A stretch of 8,632 nt of DNA, taken from contig JAUNUZ010000081.1 of the NCBI GenBank assembly GCA_030537915.1, positions 1 to 8,632 of the forward strand. The letters run 5' to 3'. Below the pieces are notes generated by a model. It saw only the letters and a program-made list of their open reading frames with translations. It searched no databases and had not been told where the DNA came from. Below are positions 1-5,386 of this stretch, in pieces. Position numbers and translations under genes: made by a program. The first letter of the stretch is position 1. Each line of letters begins with the position of its first letter. This stretch comes from Micrococcales bacterium. Its GTDB lineage: Bacteria; Actinomycetota; Actinomycetes; Actinomycetales; Dermatophilaceae.

Positions 1-506
1 GGGTGATGCGCGAGGTACTTGAGGAGCTCGAACTCTTTATACGTCAGGTCCAGCACCGTGCCGCGTAGCCGGGTCGTGTAGGCCTCTTCGTCGATGACGA
101 GCTCTCCTGTGGTGATCGGGACCGCGGGAGTCTCGGTGGTGCCGGCGTCCGCGTAACGCGCCCGTGCCAGGCGTAGGCGTGCCTCGACCTCCGCCGGCCC
201 CGCGGTGTCCAGGACGACGTCACTGATCGCCCACTCGGCGCTCACTGCGGCCAACCCGCCCTCGGTGACGACGACGAGCACCGGGCAGCTGGGGCCGGCG
301 AGGTCGAGCAGCCGGCACAGGGTGCGGGCCTGGGCGAGCTCTCGGCGCCCGTCGACGAGGATCGCGTCGTCACCGCCTGCCGAATCCTGCCCGAGGGCTC
401 CCGCATCCGCCGGGATGAGGCGCACGTGATGGCGCAGCAGGGCCAGCGCGGGCAAGACGTCGGCACTCAACGCGAGCGCGTCGGTCATCAGCACCAGGTT
501 TGCCAC
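1..506 (-). CDS. glnR: GlnR-type orphan response regulator (C-terminus cut off by window edge)
   Basis: OmpR/PhoB-fold transcription factor that, in actinobacteria, governs nitrogen assimilation genes. The visible 168 codons cover the receiver-like domain (about residues 1-117) and the start of the winged-helix domain (from about 131). The signatures are VLPALALL near the N-terminus, DAILVDGRREL around Asp47/Asp52, CPVLVVVTEGGLAAVSAEW, DTAGPAEVEARLRL and LDLTYKEFELLKYLA. These match my memory of mycobacterial GlnR (Rv0818) almost line by line. The DNA-recognition helix lies beyond base 1. The family is known as an atypical regulator: its receiver Asp is not thought to be a normal phosphoacceptor, and no partner kinase gene is seen here. 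I chose GTG 506 because it aligns with the family N-terminus and sits 6 bases after a TATTCT box; ATG 488 is the alternative. The gene is divergent from the MoaD-like gene. In Mycobacterium, mshD lies just downstream of glnR, which here would be outside the window. Confidence 0.9.
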   Translation of the reverse strand, partial: MANLVLMTDALALSADVLPALALLRHHVRLIPADAGALGQDSAGGDDAILVDGRRELAQARTLCRLLDLAGPSCPVLVVVTEGGLAAVSAEWAISDVVLDTAGPAEVEARLRLARARYADAGTTETPAVPITTGELVIDEEAYTTRLRGTVLDLTYKEFELLKYLAHH

Positions 507-512
507 CCGATC

Positions 513-518
513 AGAATA
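513..518 (-). promoter_or_regulatory. -10 box for leaderless glnR
   Basis: Read on the minus strand, TATTCT runs from 518 down to 513. It is followed by exactly 6 bases and then GTG at 506. There is no Shine-Dalgarno sequence, so transcription probably starts at the GTG itself. I see no convincing -35 hexamer at the usual spacing. Confidence 0.6.
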
Positions 519-551
519 AAACCCCCGATGTAGGCGCGTCGTGCGTCGTGA

Positions 552-565
552 GCCGCCCGGGCGGC
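552..565. repeat. 14-bp perfect palindrome in the glnR/moaD divergent promoter region
   Basis: GCCGCCCGGGCGGC equals its own reverse complement. It lies in the 108-base gap between the two divergent starts, 46 bases from the glnR GTG and 49 from the moaD-like GTG. A tandem 7-bp repeat (GCGTCGT twice, 536-549) lies beside it, and a small 5-bp inverted repeat (CAGCA/TGCTG, 568-581) follows. It could be an operator or hairpin, or simply a consequence of high GC. No known regulator is assigned. Confidence 0.45.
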
Positions 566-602
566 GGCAGCACCACTGCTGGCAGTCGGCGCCGCGACCT
601 GA

Positions 603-608
603 CAGGCT
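603..608 (+). promoter_or_regulatory. weak -10-like box before moaD-like gene
   Basis: CAGGCT ends 6 bases before GTG 615, the same register as the other leaderless-type starts in this window, but the first T of TANNNT is replaced by C. No strong Shine-Dalgarno sequence is present before this GTG. Confidence 0.35.
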
Positions 609-614
609 GAGCCC

Positions 615-872
615 GTGTCGAACAGCCAGCTGCCGGGGACCGTGACAGTGCGCTACTGGGCCGCGGCCGCGGCCGCCGCCGGGACAGCGCAGGAGAGCCT
701 GCCGGTAGGTTCGGTGGCGCAAATCCTTGATGCCGCGCGCCGCAGGCATCCGGACCTGGAGAGGGTCCTTGCGGTGGCGACGATCCTGCACGACGGTCGT
801 GTCCTGCGACCCGGGCAGGAGGTGCCGGTGGGGGCGGAGCTGGAGGTGCTCCCGCCGTTCGCCGGTGGGTGA
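615..872 (+). CDS. MoaD/ThiS family ubiquitin-like sulfur carrier protein
   Basis: Small 85-residue protein of the beta-grasp sulfur-carrier class. It has an N-terminal strand (VTVRYWAAAA), a central helix (SVAQILDAARRRHPDLERVLAV), a DGRVLRPGQEVPVGAELEVLPPFAGG C-terminal half, and the diagnostic C-terminal Gly-Gly. In this family the terminal glycine is adenylated by a MoeB/ThiF enzyme and then carries a thiocarboxylate, used as a sulfur donor for molybdopterin, thiamine or cysteine synthesis. Which pathway it serves cannot be told: no activating enzyme or MoaE is in the window. A run of seven alanines (residues 16-22, GCC/GCG codons) sits where the first loop would be. I chose GTG 615 because it leaves a normal first strand and no start lies nearby upstream. 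The stop is 16 bases before the next gene, which has its own strong ribosome site, so the two are probably co-transcribed. Confidence 0.85.
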   Translation: MSNSQLPGTVTVRYWAAAAAAAGTAQESLPVGSVAQILDAARRRHPDLERVLAVATILHDGRVLRPGQEVPVGAELEVLPPFAGG

Positions 873-876
873 TGAC

Positions 877-882
877 AGGAGG
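877..882 (+). promoter_or_regulatory. Shine-Dalgarno site that decides the start of the membrane protein
   Basis: A perfect AGGAGG lies 6 bases before GTG 889. It argues for this start over the longer open frame that extends back to 727 inside the MoaD-like gene. Confidence 0.8.
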
Positions 883-888
883 CACCGC

Positions 889-1707
889 GTGACCTCCTCG
901 GCCTCCGCTGCCGGCCGGGCACCGCGGCGCTCGCTGGCCCGTCGCCCCTGGCGCGCGTGGGTGACCGCGTCGGCTGGTTTGGGGGCGACGGTGCTGGCCC
1001 TGGCGCTCCTGTCGGGTCGCTGGTCTTTCGTCGCCGCGATGGCCGTCGCGATGCTCCTCATCGCCGTCGGCTGGGTGCTGCTATTGGGTCTGCCCAGCCC
1101 GCGCGGGACGACCGCGGTGCTCGCGGGTGCCGGCGTCATCCTGCTCGGCAGCAGCGTCCTGTCCCAGGAGCTGCGCGAGTCTCTGCTTCCCGGGGCGGTC
1201 GCGCTCGCCATGATCGTGGAGTTCATCCATCAGCTCGCGCGGCGCGACGGACGCCCGCGCCTCGTCGAATCTGTGTCCGCCTCGATCACGGGGATCGCGC
1301 TGCTCACCTCGGGCGCCAGCGTCCTGCTTCTCGCCGAGTCCCCCGAGGGCGTCGCCGGCGGTGTCGTCGTCTTCGGCGCCGTCGCCCTGGCCAGCCTCGC
1401 CGACCTCGGTTTGCGCTACGGGTCGGGGGGCCCGATCTCCGGCGTTGTCGCACTCATCCTCGGCGCGGTGGGGGCGGGCGTGCTCGGCGCGGCCTTCGGG
1501 ATCGCGTTGCCGGTCTGGTTCGTCGCGGCTGCAGGCGCCCTGGCCGGGGGGTCGAGCTATGCACTGCGGCAGGCGCAATCGGTGCTGCCGACACTCTTCG
1601 GGCGGCGCGCCCAGCTCGCCAGCGGCGTGGCGTCCGTGCTCGCCACCGGCGTTCTGGCCTACGCCCTGACCTGGCTGACGCCGGGTTGGCCGCACGGGCT
1701 GTCCTGA
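889..1707 (+). CDS. uncharacterised polytopic membrane protein
   Basis: A 272-residue integral membrane protein that I cannot assign to a named family. A basic N-terminal stretch (residues 10-22, several Arg) precedes about eight or nine hydrophobic segments: roughly 24-43, 46-69, 75-92, 100-117, 130-150, 155-175, 183-206, 207-226 and 244-265. Polar loops are short; the most charged are SQELRES near 92-98, ARRDGRPRLVE near 117-127 and LFGRRAQ near 236-242. GLRYGSGGPISG joins two helices. There is no ATP-binding, protease or obvious transporter motif. The basic N-terminus suggests a cytoplasmic start. The start GTG has an ideal Shine-Dalgarno sequence. It follows the MoaD-like gene by 16 bases and probably shares its transcript. 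A hairpin at its stop codon may end the unit. A role in transport linked to the sulfur carrier would be a guess. Confidence 0.85.
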   Translation: MTSSASAAGRAPRRSLARRPWRAWVTASAGLGATVLALALLSGRWSFVAAMAVAMLLIAVGWVLLLGLPSPRGTTAVLAGAGVILLGSSVLSQELRESLLPGAVALAMIVEFIHQLARRDGRPRLVESVSASITGIALLTSGASVLLLAESPEGVAGGVVVFGAVALASLADLGLRYGSGGPISGVVALILGAVGAGVLGAAFGIALPVWFVAAAGALAGGSSYALRQAQSVLPTLFGRRAQLASGVASVLATGVLAYALTWLTPGWPHGLS

Positions 1708-1721
1708 GCCGCGGGCTCGGG
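1703..1721 (+). terminator. candidate hairpin overlapping the membrane-protein stop codon
   Basis: CCTGAGCC and GGCTCGGG can pair as an 8-bp stem (one G-T wobble) around a 3-base GCG loop. It spans the TGA at 1705-1707. There is no following T-run, so this is at best a T-less terminator or a stabilising hairpin. It is well placed, between this gene and the next promoter-like box at 1757. Confidence 0.4.
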
Positions 1722-1756
1722 CGGCTGTGCTTCGCCTGCTGCGCCATACCGTCCCC

Positions 1757-1762
1757 TACGCT
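1757..1762 (+). promoter_or_regulatory. -10 box for leaderless nitrobindin-like gene
   Basis: TACGCT is followed by 6 bases (GGGCGC) and ATG 1769. No purine-rich ribosome site separates them, so the transcript probably begins at the A of ATG. A -35 element is not evident. Confidence 0.6.
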
Positions 1763-1768
1763 GGGCGC

Positions 1769-2272
1769 ATGCCCTTTGAACTGGACATCACCATGAACCC
1801 GGTGCTCGCGCCGTTGGCGTGGCTCGTCGGTCGGTGGGAGGGTGCCGGTGTGCTCGGCTACCCCACGATCGAGTCGGCCAACTTCGGGCAGGAGCTCGAG
1901 ATCACCCACGACGGTCGGCCGTTCTTGGAGATGTCGAGCCACACGTGGCTGCTCGACGACGCCGGCGAGAAGGTCCGCCCGCTCGCGCGCGAGGTCGGCT
2001 TCTGGCGGGTGCTGGAGAACGAGGAGATCGAGCTCATGCTCGTCCACCCGTTCGGCATCCTCGAGATGTACGTCGGCCGCAAGGATCTGGACCGTCCGGC
2101 CATCCAGCTCGCCACCGACGGGGTCCTGCGGTCGCCGGCGGCCAAGGAGTACAACGCCGGCGCGCGGATGTACGGGCTTGTCGACTCCCAGCTCATGTGG
2201 GTCATGGACATGGCCGCGGTCGGTCAGCCGTTGACGAGCCACCTGTCGGCTCAGCTCAAGCGGGTCGGCTGA
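1769..2272 (+). CDS. nitrobindin / peroxynitrite isomerase-like heme-binding beta-barrel (FABP-like)
   Basis: A 167-residue protein of the nitrobindin/THAP4-like family, often labelled FABP family or DUF1794. These are ten-stranded barrels binding ferric heme; characterised members react with NO and isomerise peroxynitrite to nitrate. The N-terminal family motif is present as GRWEGAG (21-27) followed by GYPTI. The barrel strands FGQELEITHDGRPFLEMSSHTW and REVGFWRVLENEEIELMLVHPFGILEMYVG follow. The C-terminal PLTSHLSAQLKRV contains His158, in the position of the family's proximal heme ligand. Length is typical. I chose ATG 1769 over an in-frame start at 1727 because of the TACGCT box and because the extra 14 residues do not resemble the family. 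It appears monocistronic, 38 bases ahead of ygfZ, which has its own promoter-like box. Mycobacteria keep a homologue (Rv0813c) not far from glnR, which supports old synteny. Confidence 0.9.
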   Translation: MPFELDITMNPVLAPLAWLVGRWEGAGVLGYPTIESANFGQELEITHDGRPFLEMSSHTWLLDDAGEKVRPLAREVGFWRVLENEEIELMLVHPFGILEMYVGRKDLDRPAIQLATDGVLRSPAAKEYNAGARMYGLVDSQLMWVMDMAAVGQPLTSHLSAQLKRVG

Positions 2273-2298
2273 CCGTCGCCCCGGCTCAGGCGGGTGCC

Positions 2299-2304
2299 TA
2301 AGGT
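2299..2304 (+). promoter_or_regulatory. -10 box for leaderless ygfZ
   Basis: TAAGGT is followed by 6 bases (GGCGGT) and ATG 2311, with no Shine-Dalgarno sequence. It lies in the 38-base gap after the nitrobindin-like gene and suggests independent, leaderless transcription. Confidence 0.55.
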
Positions 2305-2310
2305 GGCGGT

Positions 2311-3333
2311 ATGACTTCGCCCGGTGCCTCGCCCCTGCTGACTCGTCCCGGTGCCGTCGGTGGTGACGGTCTCGATGCCGGGGTCGCGGCCCACTACGGA
2401 GACCCGATCCGCGAGCAGCGTCTGCTCACCGAGGGGCTGGCCGTCGTCGACCTCTGCAACCGCGGGGTCGTGCGAATCAAGGGTGGCGACCGCCTCCGGT
2501 GGCTGCACTCCATCACCAGCCAGCACCTCCTCGACCTGTCGCCGCGTGAGTCCGCGGAATCGCTCGTGCTCAGCCCCAAGGGGCACATCGAGCACGCGCT
2601 GCACGTCGTGGACGACGGCGAGGCGACGTGGTTGAGCGTCGAGCCGGGCACGAGCGAGTCGCTGACTCAATGGCTCGACCGGATGCGCTTCCTCCTCGAC
2701 GTCTGCGTCGAGGACGTGAGCCCCGACTACGGGGTGCTCGGGGAGGCCCGCAGGGCGGCGGGCCTGGCTGGCGAACCCGTGACCTGGGTCGATCCGTGGC
2801 CGGGTCCGGTCGGCGACACGGCGATCTACTCCGATGCCGATCCGCATCCGGGAGCCGAGCGCACCTGGCGAGAGCTCATGGTGCCCCGCGCCGAGCTCGA
2901 TGCGGCGGTGGGGGACCGGCCGCTGGCCGGCCTGTGGGCGGCCGAAGCGCTTCGGGTGGCGGCCTGGCGCCCGCGGCTCGGCGCCGAGACCGATCACCGC
3001 ACGATCCCCCCCGAGCTCGACTGGTTGCGCACGGCCGTGCACTTGCACAAGGGCTGCTACCGGGGGCAGGAGACGATCGCGCGCGTGCACAACCTCGGGC
3101 GCCCGCCGCGTCGCCTCGTGTTCTGCCACCTCGACGGCTCCGGGCACGTGCTCCCCGACGCGCAGACCCCACTGACCCTGGACGGTAGGCCGATCGGTCG
3201 TCTGACGAGCGTGGCGCGGCACTACGAGCAAGGGCCCATTGCGCTCGGCGTCATCAAACGCAATGTGCCCGTCGACGCGGTGCTCGACGCCGCAGGCATC
3301 GCCGCCGCGCAGACGACGATCGTCACTGCCTGA
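2311..3333 (+). CDS. ygfZ: YgfZ/GcvT-domain folate-binding protein for Fe-S enzyme maintenance
   Basis: A 340-residue cytosolic protein of the YgfZ family, which resembles the GcvT aminomethyltransferase fold. Family members bind tetrahydrofolate and are needed for full activity of certain Fe-S enzymes such as MiaB and other radical-SAM proteins. The N-terminal region shows VVDLCNRGVVRIKGGDRLRWLHSITSQHL (about 46-74), the usual YgfZ opening. The diagnostic signature is intact as KGCYRGQE at residues 247-254, including essential Cys249. It is followed by IARVHNLGRPPRRLV and, near the C-terminus, GRLTSVARHYEQGPIALGVIKR. Length agrees with actinobacterial YgfZ. ATG 2311 is supported by the TAAGGT box 6 bases upstream. 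The downstream gap to the XRE gene is 167 bases, with no clear intrinsic terminator, so this is probably a single-gene unit. Confidence 0.93.
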   Translation: MTSPGASPLLTRPGAVGGDGLDAGVAAHYGDPIREQRLLTEGLAVVDLCNRGVVRIKGGDRLRWLHSITSQHLLDLSPRESAESLVLSPKGHIEHALHVVDDGEATWLSVEPGTSESLTQWLDRMRFLLDVCVEDVSPDYGVLGEARRAAGLAGEPVTWVDPWPGPVGDTAIYSDADPHPGAERTWRELMVPRAELDAAVGDRPLAGLWAAEALRVAAWRPRLGAETDHRTIPPELDWLRTAVHLHKGCYRGQETIARVHNLGRPPRRLVFCHLDGSGHVLPDAQTPLTLDGRPIGRLTSVARHYEQGPIALGVIKRNVPVDAVLDAAGIAAAQTTIVTA

Positions 3334-3451
3334 TCGACCGCCCGCGGCACTCTCGCGACCCGCACCCGACTTCTCGCCGAACGTCGATGCCTGTGCGCGC
3401 CCGTCACCTGCGCCCCAGGATCGGCGCTCGGCCAAGGGGAGGGGCGCGGGG

Positions 3452-3484
3452 GTGCTAGCCGGAGTTGCGATGTGCTAGCCGGAG
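3452..3484 (+). promoter_or_regulatory. two-copy direct repeat, probable operator of the XRE gene
   Basis: GTGCTAGCCGGAG occurs exactly twice, at 3452-3464 and 3472-3484. The 20-bp period is close to two helical turns, so both copies face the same side of the DNA. Each contains the 6-bp palindrome GCTAGC. The second copy lies between the -35-like TTGCGA and the -10-like CACACT, where a bound repressor would block polymerase. TTGC (3465-3468) and GCAA (3484-3487) also flank the second GCTAGC almost symmetrically. Negative autoregulation by the downstream XRE protein is inferred from position. Confidence 0.65.
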
Positions 3485-3494
3485 CAAGCACACT
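3465..3494 (+). promoter_or_regulatory. promoter of the XRE regulator gene
   Basis: TTGCGA (3465-3470) and CACACT (3489-3494) are separated by 18 bases. CACACT ends 6 bases before GTG 3501. It is the window's best -35/-10 pair and implies a leaderless or near-leaderless mRNA. The sequence GGAG at 3495-3498 is only 2 bases from the GTG, too close for a normal Shine-Dalgarno. Confidence 0.6.
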
Positions 3495-3500
3495 GGAGAC

Positions 3501-3974
3501 GTGAGTCGACTTGGTGTGACCGGGGTGCGAGATCTCGGGGAGTATCTACGCGAGCAACGTCAACACGCGCAGTTGTCGGTCCGCCAGCTGAGCAAGGCCG
3601 CCGGCATCTCGAACCCCTACCTCAGCCAGATCGAGCGCGGTCTGCGCCGACCCAGCGCGGAGATCCTGCAGGCCCTGGCCAAGGGTCTGCAGGTCTCGGC
3701 CGAGTCCCTCTACGTCCAGGCCGGGCTCCTGGAGGTGTCCGAGACGCAACAGCGCTCCGGTGCCGGATCGACGAACGATGCGCGCGCGGCGATCGGCGAC
3801 GATCCCCGGCTCACGGCCCGCCAGCGGCGGCTCCTCCTCGACCTGTACGACTCCTTCGTCACGCCGACCGACCGGGTGGACGAGGGGGACCGGCGAGCCC
3901 CGTCGGCCAGTCGGGCCGGTGTCGGCCAGCGCCCGCCAGACCCATCCCACGCAGGAAGAAGGACATTGACATGA
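3501..3974 (+). CDS. XRE-family helix-turn-helix regulator (Rv0474-like)
   Basis: A 157-residue DNA-binding protein. The Cro/C1-type HTH spans about residues 13-70: LGEYLREQRQHAQLSVRQLSKAAG, then the recognition segment ISNPYLSQIERGLRRPS and EILQALAKGLQVSAESLY. A second conserved-looking block, LTARQRRLLLDLYDSF (about residues 109-124), is typical of the regulators that precede hbhA in actinobacteria; the last 30 residues are disordered and basic. The M. tuberculosis relative Rv0474 has been reported as a copper-responsive repressor; whether this protein senses metal is unknown. GTG 3501 is preferred over the in-frame TTG 3465, because 3465 lies within the promoter and repeat region. The stop codon overlaps the next start (ATGA), so the two genes are translationally coupled. 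It probably represses its own promoter through the repeats just upstream. Confidence 0.88.
   Translation: MSRLGVTGVRDLGEYLREQRQHAQLSVRQLSKAAGISNPYLSQIERGLRRPSAEILQALAKGLQVSAESLYVQAGLLEVSETQQRSGAGSTNDARAAIGDDPRLTARQRRLLLDLYDSFVTPTDRVDEGDRRAPSASRAGVGQRPPDPSHAGRRTLT
3953..3963 (+). promoter_or_regulatory. purine-rich ribosome site for the hbhA-like gene
   Basis: AGGAAGAAGGA lies within the last codons of the XRE gene, 7 bases before ATG 3971. With the ATGA overlap it indicates coupled translation. Confidence 0.7.
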
Positions 3975-4861
3975 CGCGACAGCGCACGAATTCCCCCCGC
4001 GTTCTGAAGCCTCTCTACGCCGTGCTCGGTGCGACCGAGCTCGCCGTCGAGAAGCTGGCCGATCTCGGCGCGAACGCCGTCGGGCACACCCCGGACGAGC
4101 GTCCGCAGAGCCGGGTCGCGCAGGCCGGCCGCGTCCTCGTCGGTGCGCGCCAGGTGCCCGCACTCGCGATCAACCAGGCCATCGACACTGTCGTGCGCAC
4201 CCAGGAGCATTACGCCGGACTCGCCGAGCGGGGTCAGCGGCTCGCGGGTTCGAAGGCGCCGGTTCAGCAGACCGGTGACCTCCTGCGCCAGGCCGGGCAG
4301 GGCGTCGCCCGAGGCCGCGCGGCAGCCGCCGGGGCAGCTCAGCGCACCCGGTCCGCCGCGTCCGAGACGATGCACAGCGCCCGCGGTGGCGCCGAGGACA
4401 TTGTCGAGGCCGTCGCGCACCCTACCCGCCCCGGGTCGGTAGCTCGACCCCCGCGGGCACCCCGCACCGTGCGACCGCCGCACACCGAGCGCTCGACGGC
4501 ACCCGTCACCCCCGTGTCGCCCAGCGCCGACCCGACAACGACGCAGCGGCCCAAGCCGCGCCGTTCGCGTGTCAACGCCGCCTCCGCCCGGACCTCGACA
4601 AGCACCGCGCGCGCGACGTCGGCACGTACTGCGACGCCGGACGAGCCGTCGCGCGCCCGCACCGGCGTGCCGGCAGGCTCCGGTGTCGAGGCGGGAGCGA
4701 CGATGCCGACCAAGAGACCGTCGGTCAAGAGCGCAGCGCCGAAGAAGCCCGCCACCAAGAAGGCGACGGCCAAGTCGAGCCCGGAGGCGGCGTCCAGTGC
4801 GCCCGCTCCGGCCGGTGCAAGCGCCCCCACCGGCGCGATCGAGTCGACCGAGCAGGCGTAG
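3971..4861 (+). CDS. HbhA-like Lys/Ala/Pro-rich protein with extended tail
   Basis: A 296-residue protein resembling heparin-binding hemagglutinin HbhA only in parts. Residues 12-36 (LKPLYAVLGATELAVEKLADLG) match the HbhA opening, where KAPLLAALGAADLAL is followed by helix. About residues 40-140 are Ala/Gln/Arg-rich and probably helical, without the long Glu/Lys coiled coil of mycobacterial HbhA. Residues 145-243 are low-complexity Pro/Thr/Ser/Arg. A lysine block with KKPATKKATAK follows (248-268), then about 27 neutral residues (A/S/P/G) to the end. In mycobacterial HbhA the Lys-rich repeat is C-terminal and binds heparan sulfate; here it is shorter and internal. There is no signal peptide or membrane helix. 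It could act as an adhesin, a nucleoid- or lipid-associated protein, or a phasin-like protein; function is open. It follows the XRE gene with a 4-base overlap and is 5 bases before dtd, so they form an operon. Confidence 0.8.
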   Translation: MTRQRTNSPRVLKPLYAVLGATELAVEKLADLGANAVGHTPDERPQSRVAQAGRVLVGARQVPALAINQAIDTVVRTQEHYAGLAERGQRLAGSKAPVQQTGDLLRQAGQGVARGRAAAAGAAQRTRSAASETMHSARGGAEDIVEAVAHPTRPGSVARPPRAPRTVRPPHTERSTAPVTPVSPSADPTTTQRPKPRRSRVNAASARTSTSTARATSARTATPDEPSRARTGVPAGSGVEAGATMPTKRPSVKSAAPKKPATKKATAKSSPEAASSAPAPAGASAPTGAIESTEQA

Positions 4862-4866
4862 GCCCG

Positions 4867-5382
4867 ATGCGCGCGGTCCTCGCGCGTGTCACTCGCGCGC
4901 AGGTGAGCGTCGAGGACGAGTGTGTCGGGGCCATCGGTCCAGGCGTGCTCGCGCTCGTCGCTGCCCACCGCGACGACACGGCGGTCGAAGCGCGTGTCGT
5001 CGCCCGCAAGATCGCCGAGCTGCGGGTCATGCGTGACGAACTCAGCGTCACCGACGCCCGGGGTGGCGTCCTGCTCGTCAGCCAGTTCACGCTTTACGGT
5101 GATACCCGCAAGGGGAGGCGACCGTCGTGGAGCGCCGCCGCCCGCGGGGAACACGCCGCGGCTCTTCTCGACCTCGTGCATGACGACCTCGTCGCCCGCG
5201 GGCTCACGGTTGCCACGGGCAGGTTCGGCGCGGACATGGCGGTCGAATCGGTCAACGACGGCCCGTTCACGGTGATCATCGACACCACGATCGCCGCCGA
5301 TCGACCGATATCGGCCGGGCCGAAGCCAAGCGTCGGGGCGCCGTGTGGACCGGGAACCTCCCAGGATCTGCCCGTACCCTGA
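4867..5382 (+). CDS. dtd: D-aminoacyl-tRNA deacylase
   Basis: A cytosolic proofreading enzyme that hydrolyses D-amino acids (and glycine mischarged on tRNA-Ala) from tRNA. The opening MRAVLARVTRAQVSVEDECVG is typical. The two catalytic motifs are present: SQFTL at residues 72-76 with Thr75, and NDGPFT at 130-135, the cross-subunit Gly-Pro motif. GRFGADM (118-124) and KGRRPSWSAAA (82-92) are also family features. The protein is 171 residues, longer than the usual 141-150, because about 30 extra residues follow the last core strand. That tail is rich in Pro, Gly and Ser and overlaps the promoter of the next gene. No clear Shine-Dalgarno sequence precedes ATG 4867, 5 bases after the hbhA-like stop, so translation probably depends on coupling. 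In mycobacteria dtd is located elsewhere, so its place between the hbhA-like and DUF2516 genes is notable. Confidence 0.93.
   Translation: MRAVLARVTRAQVSVEDECVGAIGPGVLALVAAHRDDTAVEARVVARKIAELRVMRDELSVTDARGGVLLVSQFTLYGDTRKGRRPSWSAAARGEHAAALLDLVHDDLVARGLTVATGRFGADMAVESVNDGPFTVIIDTTIAADRPISAGPKPSVGAPCGPGTSQDLPVP
5375..5380 (+). promoter_or_regulatory. -10 box for leaderless DUF2516 gene, inside the end of dtd
   Basis: TACCCT is followed by 6 bases (GACGCC) and ATG 5387. Its last base is the T of the dtd stop codon, so the promoter is embedded in coding sequence. No Shine-Dalgarno sequence is seen. Confidence 0.55.
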
Positions 5383-5386
5383 CGCC

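Noticed and set aside
957..1796. Plus-strand open frame running through the membrane protein into the nitrobindin-like gene
   Set aside because: The product is Arg/Gly-rich without hydrophobic or family pattern. The alternative frame has an ideal Shine-Dalgarno and clear membrane helices.
2251..3435. 394-codon open frame on the minus strand opposite ygfZ
   Set aside because: It has no family signature and mirrors the strongly supported ygfZ frame. Long antisense frames are expected in GC-rich DNA.
4403..4861. Low-complexity Ala/Pro/Arg/Lys region as evidence of a frameshift or horizontal transfer
   Set aside because: The frame stays open and ends in a coupled junction with dtd, and HbhA-like proteins are naturally low complexity. 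GC content appears like its neighbours.
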